A stretch of DNA of 64,000 nucleotides, taken from Alteromonadaceae bacterium M269. GTDB taxonomy: Bacteria > Pseudomonadota > Gammaproteobacteria > Enterobacterales > Alteromonadaceae. The notes beneath the pieces were generated by a model. The model did not search any database. It saw only the letters and a list, made by a program, of their open reading frames with translations, and had not been told where the DNA came from. The stretch spans positions 186,001 through 250,000 of the forward strand of contig SMNZ01000001.1 in assembly GCA_004353515.1 (NCBI GenBank), written 5' to 3'. Each line of letters opens with the position of its first letter. Within the stretch, counting starts at the first letter, position 1. This document shows, one piece after another, positions 10,049-19,996 of this stretch. A program made the translations under genes and the position numbers.

Positions 10049-11389
10049 CTAGTTTTGTTGGAACGGATAAACCGACCCTAATTTTAGTAACTGCGTTAAC
10101 TCGTCCAAAGCGCTGCGAGTTTCATTTAAAAATGCAACATCTTGAAGATCATTAAGCGTGAGTCTATCGCGGTAATGTTTATCAACCCAAGCTACCAGTC
10201 TAGTGTATTGATCATCGTTGATGAGCGTGTTGGGATTGACAGCACTCAACTCATTTTCTGTCATCGCAACTCTAAGCCTTAGGCAAGCTGGGCCACCGCC
10301 ATTCTTCATGCTTTGCTTAACGTCAAAATAGTTAACAGACTTAATAGGGTTATCCATTGCAATAACTTTTTGGATATAGCTGGAAACTGCTTGGCTTTCT
10401 TCACATTCGGTCGGTGCAATAATCGACATTTCACCATTAGGTAAGGTGATGATTTGTGTATTAAATAAGTAGGTTTTAACGGCTTCATCTACAGAAACGT
10501 CGGCACTATTAACACAAATAAAGTGAAGAGGGTTGTCACCAAATTTGGTTTTGATTTCGTCAATGACTTTGTCAGTTTGATGGAATGCTTGCTCATGGTA
10601 GAACAAGACATTTTGGTTACCGACAGAGATAACATCGTTGTGGAAAACGCCTTGGTCAATAACATCTGGGTTTTGCTGGATATAAACGACATTATCTTCA
10701 CTTAATCCATGTAATCTAGCAATAGCTTCCGACGCTTCAAATGTTTGTCTCGCCGGATATTTCTTAGGCGCTATTTGGCGACCATCAAAGGCGTAACGTC
10801 CGTAGACGAATAACTCAACACCAGCATGTCCATAGTCAGTACAAAGCCTAGTATGGTTTGCAGCACCTTCATCACCGTAATGCTCATTATCAGGTAAATG
10901 CAGGTGATGACTAAAATATTTCGTATCTGGGAAAGTCGCCTTTAGAATGTTACCTGTTACCGTCGGTTCCAACGAACGGTGGAATTTGTTAGTCAAGTTG
11001 GCTGGTGTAAAGTGAACTTTCCCGTCAGCAGTGTCTGCACTTGGGGACACAGTAGCAGCGTTCGCTGTCCACATACTGGAAGCTGAACAACAAGCCATAA
11101 ATACAGCAGGCGCTTGTTTAGCGGCTTTTTGTAAAACTTCACTGTCTGAACCTGAGAAACCCAGTCGTCTAAGCGTGACAACATCCGGTCTTTCTTGTGG
11201 GGCAAGTACACCTTGTTGCATACCAAGATCAGATAATGCTTTCATCTTGCGTAAGCCTTGCTTTGCAGCTTCTTTAGGATTGCTTACCGCATTGGCATTA
11301 GATTGAGATGCAACATTACCGAAGGACAAACCCGCGTAATTATGTGTAGGGCCGACTAGACCGTCAAAGTTGACTTCAAATTGATTCAT
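10049..11389 (-). CDS. astB: N-succinylarginine dihydrolase
   Basis: AstB converts N2-succinylarginine to N2-succinylornithine, releasing CO2 and two ammonia, in the arginine succinyltransferase (AST) degradation pathway. The start at 11389 gives 446 aa, the family length, beginning with the family N-terminus [16 protein letters not shown], and has TGAGGAAT as ribosome site; an upstream in-frame codon at 11452 is less likely. Conserved motifs include [28 protein letters not shown], and [11 protein letters not shown] containing the nucleophilic Cys. No other ast gene is adjacent; the next genes are topA (divergent) and the cytochrome peroxidase. Confidence 0.96.
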   Translation of the reverse strand: MNQFEVNFDGLVGPTHNYAGLSFGNVASQSNANAVSNPKEAAKQGLRKMKALSDLGMQQGVLAPQERPDVVTLRRLGFSGSDSEVLQKAAKQAPAVFMACCSASSMWTANAATVSPSADTADGKVHFTPANLTNKFHRSLEPTVTGNILKATFPDTKYFSHHLHLPDNEHYGDEGAANHTRLCTDYGHAGVELFVYGRYAFDGRQIAPKKYPARQTFEASEAIARLHGLSEDNVVYIQQNPDVIDQGVFHNDVISVGNQNVLFYHEQAFHQTDKVIDEIKTKFGDNPLHFICVNSADVSVDEAVKTYLFNTQIITLPNGEMSIIAPTECEESQAVSSYIQKVIAMDNPIKSVNYFDVKQSMKNGGGPACLRLRVAMTENELSAVNPNTLINDDQYTRLVAWVDKHYRDRLTLNDLQDVAFLNETRSALDELTQLLKLGSVYPFQQN

Positions 11390-11670
11390 AGATTCCTCAG
11401 TATAAGGTGACTTTGCGTCATTATTTGGATTGCAAATCGTGCAAGTGGGCACAAGTATACGGATTTTATGGAAGCTGCCAAATTAAGATGCTGCATTTTT
11501 GAGCGATTTTAGAAGGGCTGTACACCTCATTTATCATATCTATGAAGAAGAACTTGTTTTCTATTCACTTTGTAGATATATCTAAAAATAGCGTAATGAG
11601 TAGGGTTGAGACTGTTTTCTCCTGTCAACCCTGCAAAAATTCTTTTATTTCAAAAAGTTAATGGGAATAT

Positions 11671-14310
11671 ATGGCTAAGTCACTGGTCATTGTCGAGTCA
11701 CCGGCAAAAGCAAAAACGATTAATAAATATCTAGGCAAAAATTTTATTGTTAAATCTAGTGTTGGCCACGTACGTGATCTTCCAACTAAGTCTTTAGGCA
11801 ACGTTGCACCCAAACGTCCAGCAAAAGAGCTTAAGTTATTATCTGAGGAAGATAAGCAAGAATACCTCCGTCGTCATGATTATGAAAAACTCGTCGATCG
11901 CATGGGAGTTGACCCCAAAAATGATTGGGAAGCTCACTACAGAGTATTAGACGGGAAAGAAAAAGTTGTTAATGAACTAAAGAAGCTTGCTAAAGATGCT
12001 GAAACTATCTATCTCGCAACCGATTTGGATAGAGAGGGGGAAGCTATAGCTTGGCACTTGCAAGAGCTATTAGGCGCTAAAGGAAAGCATTTTCAACGCG
12101 TTGTATTTAACGAAATTACTAAAAATGCGATTCAGGAAGCTTTTTCTGATCCAGGTGAGCTTAACGTCTCAAGGGTCAATGCACAGCAAGCACGTCGTTT
12201 CCTCGATAGAGTAGTGGGCTTTATGGTATCGCCTCTGCTCTGGAAAAAGATTGCCAGAGGGTTATCAGCAGGTCGGGTTCAGTCAGTTGCAGTCAGATTG
12301 GTTGTTGAACGCGAACGAGAAATTAAAGCTTTTGTCCCAGAAGAGTTCTGGGATTTACATGCTGATTTAATCACGCAAGGTAAAGATGACTTGCGAATGC
12401 AAGTCACTAAGCAAGCTGGTAAAGCGTTTAGACCAACAAACAAAGCGTTGGCCCAGGAAGCCGTGGATTCACTTAGTGGCGCAGACTTTGTTGTTGCCAG
12501 CCGCGAATCTAAGCCAACTCAGAGCAGGCCTTCTGCACCATTTATTACATCAACGCTTCAACAGGCTGCCAGCACGCGCCTTGGTTTTGGTGTGAAGAAA
12601 ACCATGATGATGGCTCAACGACTTTATGAAGCGGGTCATATCACCTATATGAGAACTGACTCAACAAACTTGAGTCAGGAAGCTGTTTCAAGTTGTCGTG
12701 ATTATATCGACAACAACTTCGGCCAAGCCTATCTGCCTAATTCAGCCATAGTCTATGGAAGTAAAGATGGCGCACAAGAAGCTCACGAAGCCATACGCCC
12801 ATCGAATGTGTTGGTTAAGGCCGATTCATTAGGTGATATGGAAAGAGACGCTCAGAGGCTTTATGAGCTCATTTGGCGACAATTCGTTGCGTGTCAGATG
12901 ACACCTGCCAAATATGACGCAACCACTGTGACGGTTAACGCCAAAGATTTTGAGTTGAAAGCGAAAGGTCGAGTGCTGTTATTCGATGGTTGGACTAAGG
13001 TTCAAACACAAGTCCGTAAGAAAGGCGACGGCGACTTAATATTGCCAAATGTTAAACAGGGCGATTCACTCAACTTGGTTAAATTAGATCCGCAACAACA
13101 CTTTACTAAACCTATTGCACGCTTTAACGAAGCATCATTGGTTAAAGAGTTAGAAAAGCGGGGTATTGGTCGTCCATCAACTTACGCAAGCATCATCTCT
13201 ACCATTCAAGATCGTGGTTATGTGCGCCTTGAAGGTAAACGTTTCTTCGCTGAGAAAATGGGTGAGATCGTTAACGACCGTTTGATGGAAAATTTTGAAG
13301 ACCTCATCGGTTATGACTTCACTGCCAATATGGAACAGCATCTGGATGAAATTGCAGAAGGTAAGTTGTTCTGGAAAGACGTTCTGAATGAGTTTTTTGA
13401 AGACTTTCATCAGAAGCTATTAACAGCTGAGAAAGATGTTGAAGATGGCGGGATGCGTCTTAATCAAGCTATCGAAACAGATATTACTTGTACCAAATGC
13501 GGCCGTCCGATGAATATTCGTACAGCAAGTACCGGTGTCTTCTTGGGTTGTTCAGGATACAACTTGCCACCCAAAGAGCGATGCACAAACACCATGAACT
13601 TAACACCGGGCGATGAGGTGATTAAAGTTGATGATGAAGAAGAATTAGAAACCGAAGTACTGCGCGCAAAAAGGCGCTGTGATATCTGTGGTACAGCCAT
13701 GGATAGTCACCTCGTTGATGAAACTCGTAAACTTCACATCTGTGGTAATAGTCCAACGTGCCCTGGGTTCTATGTTGAAAAAGGAACGTTCAAAGTTAAA
13801 GGTTACGATGGGCCTATACTCGAATGTGATCGTTGTGGCTCTGATATGCAGCTTAAGAACGGCCGTTTTGGTAAGTACTTCGGTTGTACCAACGAAGAAT
13901 GTAAAAATACACGTAAGCTACTTAAAAATGGGCAGCCTGCGCCACCTAAAGAAGATCCGGTAGACTTACCCGAGTTACCTTGTACCAAGTCCGATGCACA
14001 CTTTGTGTTGAGAGATGGTGCATCAGGGATTTTCCTTGCGGCTCATAACTTTCCAAAATCGCGTGAAACAAGAGCGCCTTTAGTTTCTGAACTAGCGCGT
14101 TTCAGAGATAGAATCTCCGAGAAGTTCTATTACCTTGCTGATGCACCAGCACAGGATCCAGATGGGAATCCTGCGATTGTCAGATATAGCCGTAAAACAA
14201 AGCAACAGTATGTGATGAGTGAAAACAGCGACGGAAAAGCAAGCGGTTGGAGTGCTTGGTACTCAGATAATCAATGGAAAGTTGAAGACAAAAGAAAGCC
14301 TAAAAAGTAA
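11671..14310 (+). CDS. topA: DNA topoisomerase I (type IA)
   Basis: TopA relaxes negatively supercoiled DNA by single-strand passage. The 879 aa are close to E. coli TopA (865). The N-terminal TOPRIM domain begins [14 protein letters not shown] and contains the [13 protein letters not shown] acidic motif. The catalytic tyrosine lies in YMRTDSTN near residue 325. [13 protein letters not shown] and the gate domains follow. The C-terminus carries three recognisable Cys4 zinc ribbons (CTKCGRPM..., CDICGTAM..., CDRCGSDM...CTNEEC) plus a Cys-poor degenerate repeat. It is preceded by about 280 bp with no other gene and followed by a strong hairpin, so it is probably a single-gene transcript. Confidence 0.98.
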   Translation: MAKSLVIVESPAKAKTINKYLGKNFIVKSSVGHVRDLPTKSLGNVAPKRPAKELKLLSEEDKQEYLRRHDYEKLVDRMGVDPKNDWEAHYRVLDGKEKVVNELKKLAKDAETIYLATDLDREGEAIAWHLQELLGAKGKHFQRVVFNEITKNAIQEAFSDPGELNVSRVNAQQARRFLDRVVGFMVSPLLWKKIARGLSAGRVQSVAVRLVVEREREIKAFVPEEFWDLHADLITQGKDDLRMQVTKQAGKAFRPTNKALAQEAVDSLSGADFVVASRESKPTQSRPSAPFITSTLQQAASTRLGFGVKKTMMMAQRLYEAGHITYMRTDSTNLSQEAVSSCRDYIDNNFGQAYLPNSAIVYGSKDGAQEAHEAIRPSNVLVKADSLGDMERDAQRLYELIWRQFVACQMTPAKYDATTVTVNAKDFELKAKGRVLLFDGWTKVQTQVRKKGDGDLILPNVKQGDSLNLVKLDPQQHFTKPIARFNEASLVKELEKRGIGRPSTYASIISTIQDRGYVRLEGKRFFAEKMGEIVNDRLMENFEDLIGYDFTANMEQHLDEIAEGKLFWKDVLNEFFEDFHQKLLTAEKDVEDGGMRLNQAIETDITCTKCGRPMNIRTASTGVFLGCSGYNLPPKERCTNTMNLTPGDEVIKVDDEEELETEVLRAKRRCDICGTAMDSHLVDETRKLHICGNSPTCPGFYVEKGTFKVKGYDGPILECDRCGSDMQLKNGRFGKYFGCTNEECKNTRKLLKNGQPAPPKEDPVDLPELPCTKSDAHFVLRDGASGIFLAAHNFPKSRETRAPLVSELARFRDRISEKFYYLADAPAQDPDGNPAIVRYSRKTKQQYVMSENSDGKASGWSAWYSDNQWKVEDKRKPKK

Positions 14311-14389
14311 CTCGCGCCAGCACAATTTGTTTGTAGGCTGACGTGCTCAAAATCTAAGTAACGTTGCCTGTTTGTAAAAATTTACTTCC

Positions 14390-14423
14390 AAAACCCATAG
14401 AGCATCTTTGCTCTATGGGTTTT
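14390..14423. terminator. 15-bp perfect hairpin after topA
   Basis: AAAACCCATAGAGCA pairs perfectly with TGCTCTATGGGTTTT around a TCTT loop. It sits 80 bp after topA and just before the next gene; the A/T ends suit bidirectional termination. Confidence 0.85.
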
Positions 14424-14457
14424 AAGTCTTTATTGATTGACTATATTGGCAGCCACT

Positions 14458-15558
14458 ATGAAAGATTCTGAGCAGTACACACTTTATGGCGCACCTTTTT
14501 CTCTTTATACAGGGAAGGCTCGCGCTTATTTAAATTACAAACGTATTCCGTACCAGGAAGTTTTATCTTCTCTTGGTGTCTACAAGAAAATCATCATTCC
14601 CAAAACAGGTGTACGTTTTATTCCTGTTGTTAAGACCCCACAGGATGAGTACATCCAAGATACAGCCGTTATCATCGATAAGCTCGAAGAAGTCTTCCCA
14701 GACAGACCTATTATGCCGAGGGCGCCAAAGCAGAGGTTGGTTTCTCAACTATTTGAGCTGTATGGCGATGAGTGGTTATTAATGCCTGCCATGCATTATC
14801 GCTGGAATAAAGATAACGATGATTACGTCTTCGCGAACTTTGGTGCTGTCGTTGCACCAGGCTGGCCGAAGTTTATTCAGAAGTTCTTAGGGAAAAAGGT
14901 TGGCAGTAAATTTAAAGGTTATGTGCCTATGCTGGGAATGTCCGAAAAGACGATCCCCGCAATTGAAGATTGGTATGAAAACGACTTTTTAATGGCGATG
15001 GATAAGCATTTCTCAGAGCATGATTATTTACTCGGTGGTGCCGCGACTATTGGTGATTTCGGATTGATGGGCTCGTTATACGCTCACTTATACCTAGACC
15101 CATACCCAGGTGAAATGATGCGTCGAATTGCGCCTAATGTTGCCAAGTGGGTTGAAAGAATGAACGAGAAGCCTGAAACCGTTGGCGACCTTGTGAGTGA
15201 TGATGAAATTCCACAAACCTTAATCCCGGTTATTAAAAGACTATTTAACGAACATTGGGCCTTTGTTAAAACCACAATCGATACCATTCAAGAATGGGCT
15301 GAATCTAATGCCGGCGTGGAAGTCCCTCGAATGCTAGGCCAAAAAGCATTCAAGATGGGAGATGTCGAAGGCGAGAAAGCGATTACGACTTTTACTCAGT
15401 GGAAAACACAACGTATTCTGGATACCTATCAAGCCTTCGAAGAAAGCGACAAAGCTAGTGTTGACGCCTTCTTGGAGAGTGTTGGTGGATATGAGAGTTT
15501 ACAGCTTAATATCAAAAAGCGGATGTCCCGCGAAAACAATCAACTCAGTTTTGGTTAA
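14458..15558 (+). CDS. Glutathione S-transferase-fold protein
   Basis: This predicted cytoplasmic GST-superfamily protein has about 366 aa from the ATG at 14458, where the GST-like sequence begins; an in-frame TTG at 14437 is less likely because it falls close to the topA hairpin. The N-terminal thioredoxin-like domain (YTLYGAPFSLYTGKARAYL... and a P-V followed by DTAVIIDKLEE) carries the GSH-binding features. The C-terminal helical domain includes LLGGAATIGDFGLMGSLYAHL. It is longer than a standard GST (about 210 aa), with an extra helical C-terminal region, as in some uncharacterised bacterial GSTs. Substrate is unknown. Confidence 0.8.
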   Translation: MKDSEQYTLYGAPFSLYTGKARAYLNYKRIPYQEVLSSLGVYKKIIIPKTGVRFIPVVKTPQDEYIQDTAVIIDKLEEVFPDRPIMPRAPKQRLVSQLFELYGDEWLLMPAMHYRWNKDNDDYVFANFGAVVAPGWPKFIQKFLGKKVGSKFKGYVPMLGMSEKTIPAIEDWYENDFLMAMDKHFSEHDYLLGGAATIGDFGLMGSLYAHLYLDPYPGEMMRRIAPNVAKWVERMNEKPETVGDLVSDDEIPQTLIPVIKRLFNEHWAFVKTTIDTIQEWAESNAGVEVPRMLGQKAFKMGDVEGEKAITTFTQWKTQRILDTYQAFEESDKASVDAFLESVGGYESLQLNIKKRMSRENNQLSFG

Positions 15559-15590
15559 AAAATTTCCATTTAATTGAACCTAATCGTAGG

Positions 15591-15620
15591 GACGGTGACT
15601 CTCAAGTAGTAACCGTCTTA
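15591..15620. other. Imperfect intergenic hairpin
   Basis: GACGGTGACT / AGTAACCGTC with one mismatch and a 10-nt loop, between the GST gene and the RidA-like gene. There is no T tract; it may be a weak terminator or a 5' leader structure. Confidence 0.3.
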
Positions 15621-15647
15621 CGACTAAAGAACTAGACGAGAAGTACA

Positions 15648-16169
15648 ATGAAAAAAATAATGACACTTTTAACCGCTATTCTGGTTTTTATTCCACAAGT
15701 AGCGATGGCTGATATTGAGAAGAAGCTGGAAGAAATGGGTATAAAGCTTCATCCATATACAGAACCTACAAACTCCTACGTACCTGTTGTCCGAGCTGGC
15801 AACCTCGTCTTTACCTCAGGTCACGGTCCTAAAAAGCCGGGTGGTGGCTATGTCCTAGGTAAAGTCGGTAAAGACCTTACTGTAGAGCAGGGTGCCGAAG
15901 CCGCTCGCTTGTCAGGAATCGCAATCCTATCTAGCCTTAAGCATGAAATCGGTGATTTAGACAGAATTAAGCGCTTTGTTAAAGTGTTAGGCATGGTGAA
16001 TGCCACTGAAGATTTCAAGCAGCACTCAACCGTGATCAACGGATTCTCAGACTTGATGATCGAGGTTTTTGGTGAAAACGGAAAACATGCTCGTTCTGCT
16101 GTTGGAATGCAATCGCTCCCTATCGGTTTTGCAACTGAAATTGAAGTGGTTGTAGAGCTTAAAGACTAA
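15648..16169 (+). CDS. Exported RidA (YjgF/YER057c/UK114)-family protein
   Basis: This RidA-superfamily protein has 173 aa. Typical members hydrolyse reactive enamine/imine intermediates. The first about 21 residues form a signal peptide (KKIMTLLTAILVFIPQVAMA), so this copy is exported, unlike classical cytoplasmic RidA. The mature part resembles the L-PSP_2-type subfamily: VVRAGNLVFTSGHGP, GKVGKDLTVEQGAEAARLSGI, RIKRFVKVLGMVN and ARSAVGMQSLPIGFATEIEVV. The classical RidA active-site Arg region is altered (ARSAVGMQSLP). Role is unknown. It stands alone after the GST gene. Confidence 0.85.
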   Translation: MKKIMTLLTAILVFIPQVAMADIEKKLEEMGIKLHPYTEPTNSYVPVVRAGNLVFTSGHGPKKPGGGYVLGKVGKDLTVEQGAEAARLSGIAILSSLKHEIGDLDRIKRFVKVLGMVNATEDFKQHSTVINGFSDLMIEVFGENGKHARSAVGMQSLPIGFATEIEVVVELKD

Positions 16170-16392
16170 GTCCTTGATTGGACAAAATGTGTTTAATGAG
16201 CTTAAGGTATAAGCTTAAAGCAATATAGAAAAGCTAATTTACCTAGGGACAGGCTATTAGCTGTAAAGAGAATAAACGCGCATATTGATAAAAATGTTAT
16301 AGAACTGATTCGTTGATACTCTTTGAGTATTGATACAATGAGCTATCTTTAACTGACAGTATGTTTTTGAAAAATAATTAATTTTTAATGTA

Positions 16393-17061
16393 ATGGTTAT
16401 GGTTTTCAAAAGAGTCAAAGTCTTTTTAATGGTTATGTTGTTCTCTGCCTCAGCAGCGGCAGAAAATGTCTCATTTAGCTTCGAGTTGAGAGACAAGGGC
16501 GGGAAGGTTTTTGAAGATGCAGTTGTATCCTTAATGCCAACAGATTCCAGCCTGATTATGCCTCCTCCTAGTGGTGCTGTGACTGAGATGGAGCAAAAAG
16601 ACAAACAGTTCACACCGCACATTCTCGTGGTGCAAAAAGGGCAATCGGTGAGTTTCCCTAATCGCGATGATATTCAACACCACGTGTTTTCTTTTTCTGA
16701 AACGAAAAGTTTTGAATTACAACTTTATAAAGAAGATGTTCCTTCACCTTTGGTGTTTGATAACGTCGGAGATGTGGAATTAGGTTGTAGTGTTCATGAT
16801 TGGATGCTCGGTTATATCAAAGTTGTAGAAACTCCGTATTTCGCTAAGACAGATGATCAAGGACGTGTTTACCTACAGGAACTACCCGCGGGTGAGTACA
16901 ATTTGTCTGTTTGGCATCCTCGTATCGTGAACAAGAGTAATGGCTTTACAATGCAGGTAGATGTTTCGAAAGATGTATTGTTGAACCACCAACTTGAAGT
17001 CGATGTGTTACCACCACTGTTAGGGTTTGATAGTTTTGAACAAGATGCAGAATATCAATAA
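16393..17061 (+). CDS. Periplasmic cupredoxin-type protein ('methylamine utilisation protein'-like)
   Basis: The 222-aa protein has an N-terminal signal peptide ending near SAAA. Its first part contains a plastocyanin/cupredoxin-like domain: NRDDIQHHVFSFS supplies a histidine, and GCSVHDWM supplies the Cys, His and Met expected of a type 1 copper site. The second part (from about residue 150) is a carboxypeptidase-regulatory-like beta-sandwich (YFAKTDDQGRVYLQELPAGEYNLSVWHP). Similar proteins are often annotated as methylamine utilisation proteins although no amine dehydrogenase is present. The next gene starts inside its 3' end (17-bp overlap), indicating translational coupling with the outer-membrane protein. 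ATG16393 has no strong ribosome site; ATG16399 is an alternative. Confidence 0.8.
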   Translation: MVMVFKRVKVFLMVMLFSASAAAENVSFSFELRDKGGKVFEDAVVSLMPTDSSLIMPPPSGAVTEMEQKDKQFTPHILVVQKGQSVSFPNRDDIQHHVFSFSETKSFELQLYKEDVPSPLVFDNVGDVELGCSVHDWMLGYIKVVETPYFAKTDDQGRVYLQELPAGEYNLSVWHPRIVNKSNGFTMQVDVSKDVLLNHQLEVDVLPPLLGFDSFEQDAEYQ

Positions 17062-18310
17062 GTTAGGAACACTGAGTAGTGCGTTGCTAATAGCCGCAAT
17101 TTCAAATAGTGTTGTTGGACAAGCTAATGCGCAGGGTTTTAGGCATAAGCTTCAAGGTACAGTTCAGATCAATTATGTCGATGCCGCCAATGAAACCTCT
17201 TTCTTAGAAGGTGGAATAAGCCCGTTTCGATATGATAATCAGGATAGCAATGTTCATTTAGGACAATTGCATCTTAATTATCGTGCGAATTTGAGCTCGG
17301 CTTTTTCAGTTAGTGTTGATGCCAATCATTACGATGACTTAGATCACACGCCAGATATTACGCAAGCGACTATCCGCTATGCGCCTTTACCGATTAATGG
17401 CTACAGGCTGCGTGTCAAAGCAGGGACTTTTATCCCGGCATTGTCTATCGAAAATACTAAGCCTGGATGGTTGAGTAACGTGAGTTATTCAAGTTCAGCA
17501 GTCAATACCTGGATAGGTGAAGAACTTAAAAGTAGTGGTATTGAAGCCTCGTTTACGAGACCGGGACGACGCTTTAGAAGCCCTTGGAGCTGGACTATCA
17601 ACGGCTCTGTTTTTAAGGGTAATGATACGGCAGGCACTCTTTTAGCATTTAGAGGTTGGGCTATACACGATAGGGTATTGGGTTTAAATGAAGAAATCCC
17701 TCTAGCAAACTTACCGGGCTTCAATGGACCAAGTGGGTTATCTATGCATACGCGTAGTGCCGATCTCATTGAAGAGATCGATGGTCGCTGGGGCTTTTCT
17801 GCTGGTGCTCAAGTGAAGTATCTATCGAGATTGGATGTTCGCTTTACTCGTTATGACAATAACGGTGATGCAATAGCCAGAGATTTTCGTGAAGAGCAAT
17901 GGGCTTGGGATACCAAGTTTAACCATGTTGCAGTGCGTTACGGTATTTCACCAAAAACAACGTTCCTTAGCCAATTCCTCAGAGGTACAACCGAAGCGGG
18001 TAATGGCTGGTTAGTTAAGTTGGATTTTGAAGCTTATTACGTCGGTATAACGCACAAAGAAGGGGATCATCAATTTAGCTTACGCTATGACAACTTCTCT
18101 GCGACAGACTTAGATGGCACTCCTATGTCGGATAACGATAGTGCGGGTAAGAGCTGGACCGCGTTTTATCAGTACGAAGCATCCGATCAAGTTTCTTTAG
18201 GTATAGAGTTTATCAGTGTTAGTGATAGCGCTCAGCATAGACTAGCCTTGAGCGGTGTCGCAGATGCAACACAAGAACAAATCACAGCGGGTTTAACTTA
18301 CCGTTTTTGA
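17045..18310 (+). CDS. Outer-membrane beta-barrel (porin-like) protein
   Basis: About 421 aa from the ATG at 17045, with a signal peptide ending around QANA. The remainder alternates polar and hydrophobic residues and is rich in aromatic residues. It ends in Phe (GLTYRF), the usual C-terminal signature of barrels inserted by the BAM complex. Short repeats such as HQFSLRYDNFSATDLDGT are typical of barrel strands. It overlaps the cupredoxin gene by 17 bp, so the two probably form one functional unit, for example surface-associated copper or electron handling (inference). No specific porin family is recognised. Confidence 0.75.
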   Translation: MQNINKLGTLSSALLIAAISNSVVGQANAQGFRHKLQGTVQINYVDAANETSFLEGGISPFRYDNQDSNVHLGQLHLNYRANLSSAFSVSVDANHYDDLDHTPDITQATIRYAPLPINGYRLRVKAGTFIPALSIENTKPGWLSNVSYSSSAVNTWIGEELKSSGIEASFTRPGRRFRSPWSWTINGSVFKGNDTAGTLLAFRGWAIHDRVLGLNEEIPLANLPGFNGPSGLSMHTRSADLIEEIDGRWGFSAGAQVKYLSRLDVRFTRYDNNGDAIARDFREEQWAWDTKFNHVAVRYGISPKTTFLSQFLRGTTEAGNGWLVKLDFEAYYVGITHKEGDHQFSLRYDNFSATDLDGTPMSDNDSAGKSWTAFYQYEASDQVSLGIEFISVSDSAQHRLALSGVADATQEQITAGLTYRF

Positions 18311-18319
18311 TCGTAGATG

Positions 18320-18347
18320 AGAGCCTAGTGAACACTTGGCTCTTTTT
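18320..18347 (+). terminator. Terminator after the porin-like gene
   Basis: AGAGCC/GGCTCT with an inner AGT/ACT pairing around one T-T mismatch, then TTTTT, 10 bp after the stop. Confidence 0.75.
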
Positions 18348-18727
18348 CTTTATCCTCTTTTATACTTCCCAGATTAATTTATTGACGCTCTATTTCAATC
18401 AATATTGATCACTCATCAATTTTAATTCGTATTAAAACCTTAATTTTTGTTTGTTATTTATATCGGATGAGTTTTCGCTAACTCAGATAATCGCACATCA
18501 AATAATCAACAGCGTTTAAATAATAAGCAGCTTGCTATGAATACGTGCGGTTAAGGGCAATACGCTTATCATAAATCTTTGATTACAAAATGCTTTATTT
18601 AATTACATGGTGTTTTTTTTAATACTACACTATAAATAAGAATAGGTTAGGATAAGAAGCGGTAAATAAAAGTATCTAATTATGGAGTCTAGTTGATAGT
18701 GTCTGCACCAAAGAGTTTGGTTAAATA
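18348..18727. other. AT-rich non-coding stretch before the HDOD gene
   Basis: About 380 bp with no plausible gene. It is AT rich and presumably contains the promoter of the HDOD gene; I could not assign specific -35/-10 boxes. Confidence 0.4.
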
Positions 18728-19573
18728 ATGAGTGCTCAGAATTACGCGCTAAAAGCTGGTGATATTTTTGTATTGCCGGATGCTGTTACGCAAATTAAAA
18801 AGCTGATTGATGACTCCTCCGCTTCAATGCAAGACATTGCAGATGTGATTAATTTTGACCCTGCATTGACGATGCAGATCTTAAAAATTGCTAACAGTGC
18901 ACTTTATAAATTTCCTAATCAGATTGAATCCATTAGTAAAGCAGTACAAGTGATTGGAACTAAATCCATTTATGACTTGGTTGTCGCTTACGGTGTTGCA
19001 AAAGCGTTTGACGGCATTGATACGGAAGTCATTAATCTGGATAAGTTTTGGGAACAGAGTGTTTGCTGTGCTTTGTTAGCTAAGTTTTTTGGTGACAAGT
19101 TAGGACAAAAAAGCACCGAGCGGTTGTTTGTTGCTGGCCTCCTGCATAATGTCGGCGAGCTTGTGATGGTTAAGCTTGAGCCCGATATAGCGCGAGCGTG
19201 CACTGAGTTTTCAGAAGAAATCACGCCAGCTCAATTGCAAAAGAAAGCCTTGGGTTTTTCTTACGCTGATATCAGTTCGGCCTTGATCAAAATTTGGGGA
19301 ATCCCTGAAACCATTTATGAGCCTATAGGCAAACTGCATAACATGGGTGTTGATGAAGATAGCCTCGACGATAAAGTCATGCAGCTAGCTTATGTTTTAG
19401 CGATCGAAAATGTTAACCAAGAGTTTTATCTCAACAATACGCAGCTTGAGCCATGCATGTACGAGTGTTTTGGCTTCGAAATAGATGATCTGGAAAATGC
19501 GTTAGACCATACCAACCTACAAATCATGAACGTCTTAGCTTTATTCAGCCCAAGCTCATTCGCGATATATTAA
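18728..19573 (+). CDS. HDOD-domain signalling protein
   Basis: HDOD domains are catalytically degenerate relatives of HD phosphohydrolases, found in bacterial signalling proteins that influence c-di-GMP, motility or DNA repair outputs. This 281-aa protein is almost entirely one HDOD domain: DVINFDPALTMQILKIANSALY (residues about 38-59), then VQVIGT, FWEQSVCCALLAKFFG and FVAGLLHNVGELVM, in which LLHNVGE replaces the metal-binding HD motif. No receiver or GGDEF partner domain is attached. It is convergent with the R-body locus and separated from it by 21 bp. Partner unknown. Confidence 0.9.
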   Translation: MSAQNYALKAGDIFVLPDAVTQIKKLIDDSSASMQDIADVINFDPALTMQILKIANSALYKFPNQIESISKAVQVIGTKSIYDLVVAYGVAKAFDGIDTEVINLDKFWEQSVCCALLAKFFGDKLGQKSTERLFVAGLLHNVGELVMVKLEPDIARACTEFSEEITPAQLQKKALGFSYADISSALIKIWGIPETIYEPIGKLHNMGVDEDSLDDKVMQLAYVLAIENVNQEFYLNNTQLEPCMYECFGFEIDDLENALDHTNLQIMNVLALFSPSSFAIY

Positions 19574-19594
19574 AACCCCCCCAGCAAACTGGCC

Positions 19595-19993
19595 TTAGAT
19601 GTAACTGCCATTTTGGTAAAGTTGGATTTTACCTTCATTAAGCTTTCCTCCATAAATACCGTCTTCTACATTGATGGTTGGAGGGTTTCCTAGTCGGCTT
19701 AGTAGGTATTTATAGGGAGCTTCTAAATTATCTAACCAAAATCCTGTTTTACCGATAACAGTAATGTTCTCATAGCCAGATAGTAGAGCTGCAACGTCGT
19801 CCGCAGCTTTATTATCAAAGACAGTTTCCTGATTAGAAACAATAACCAAGTGTATTCCAATTAAGTTGCTTCCTTGCTTAGCAATGATGCCTAAACAAGA
19901 AGTAAACTTAGTAAATCTTACCTCTGTTGCGTAAGCGTATTCTTGCTCAGCAATAGATGTGCCGTTTGATGTTTGTGTGAGCGGATAGGGCAT
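19595..19993 (-). CDS. Unknown small protein, last gene of the R-body locus
   Basis: The 132-aa protein is not recognised. It is mixed alpha/beta with no signal peptide or membrane segment. Hydrophobic stretches such as LIGIHLVIVSNQETVF and the GYENITVIGKTGFW region suggest a compact globular domain. It starts 3 bp after the stop of the 664-aa gene and has its own strong ribosome site (GGGAGGT), so it is almost certainly co-translated with it. That pairing (large putative enzyme followed by a small protein) resembles toxin-immunity or enzyme-accessory pairs, but nothing in the sequence proves it. Confidence 0.75.
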   Translation of the reverse strand: MPYPLTQTSNGTSIAEQEYAYATEVRFTKFTSCLGIIAKQGSNLIGIHLVIVSNQETVFDNKAADDVAALLSGYENITVIGKTGFWLDNLEAPYKYLLSRLGNPPTINVEDGIYGGKLNEGKIQLYQNGSYI

Positions 19994-19996
19994 AAT

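Noticed and set aside
11453-11670. Riboswitch or attenuator upstream of topA
   Set aside because: No recognisable aptamer or leader-peptide plus terminator arrangement could be found by eye.
16257-16622. Minus-strand 121-aa open frame over the cupredoxin gene's 5' end
   Set aside because: No ribosome site or homologous pattern; it is antisense to a clear signal-peptide gene.
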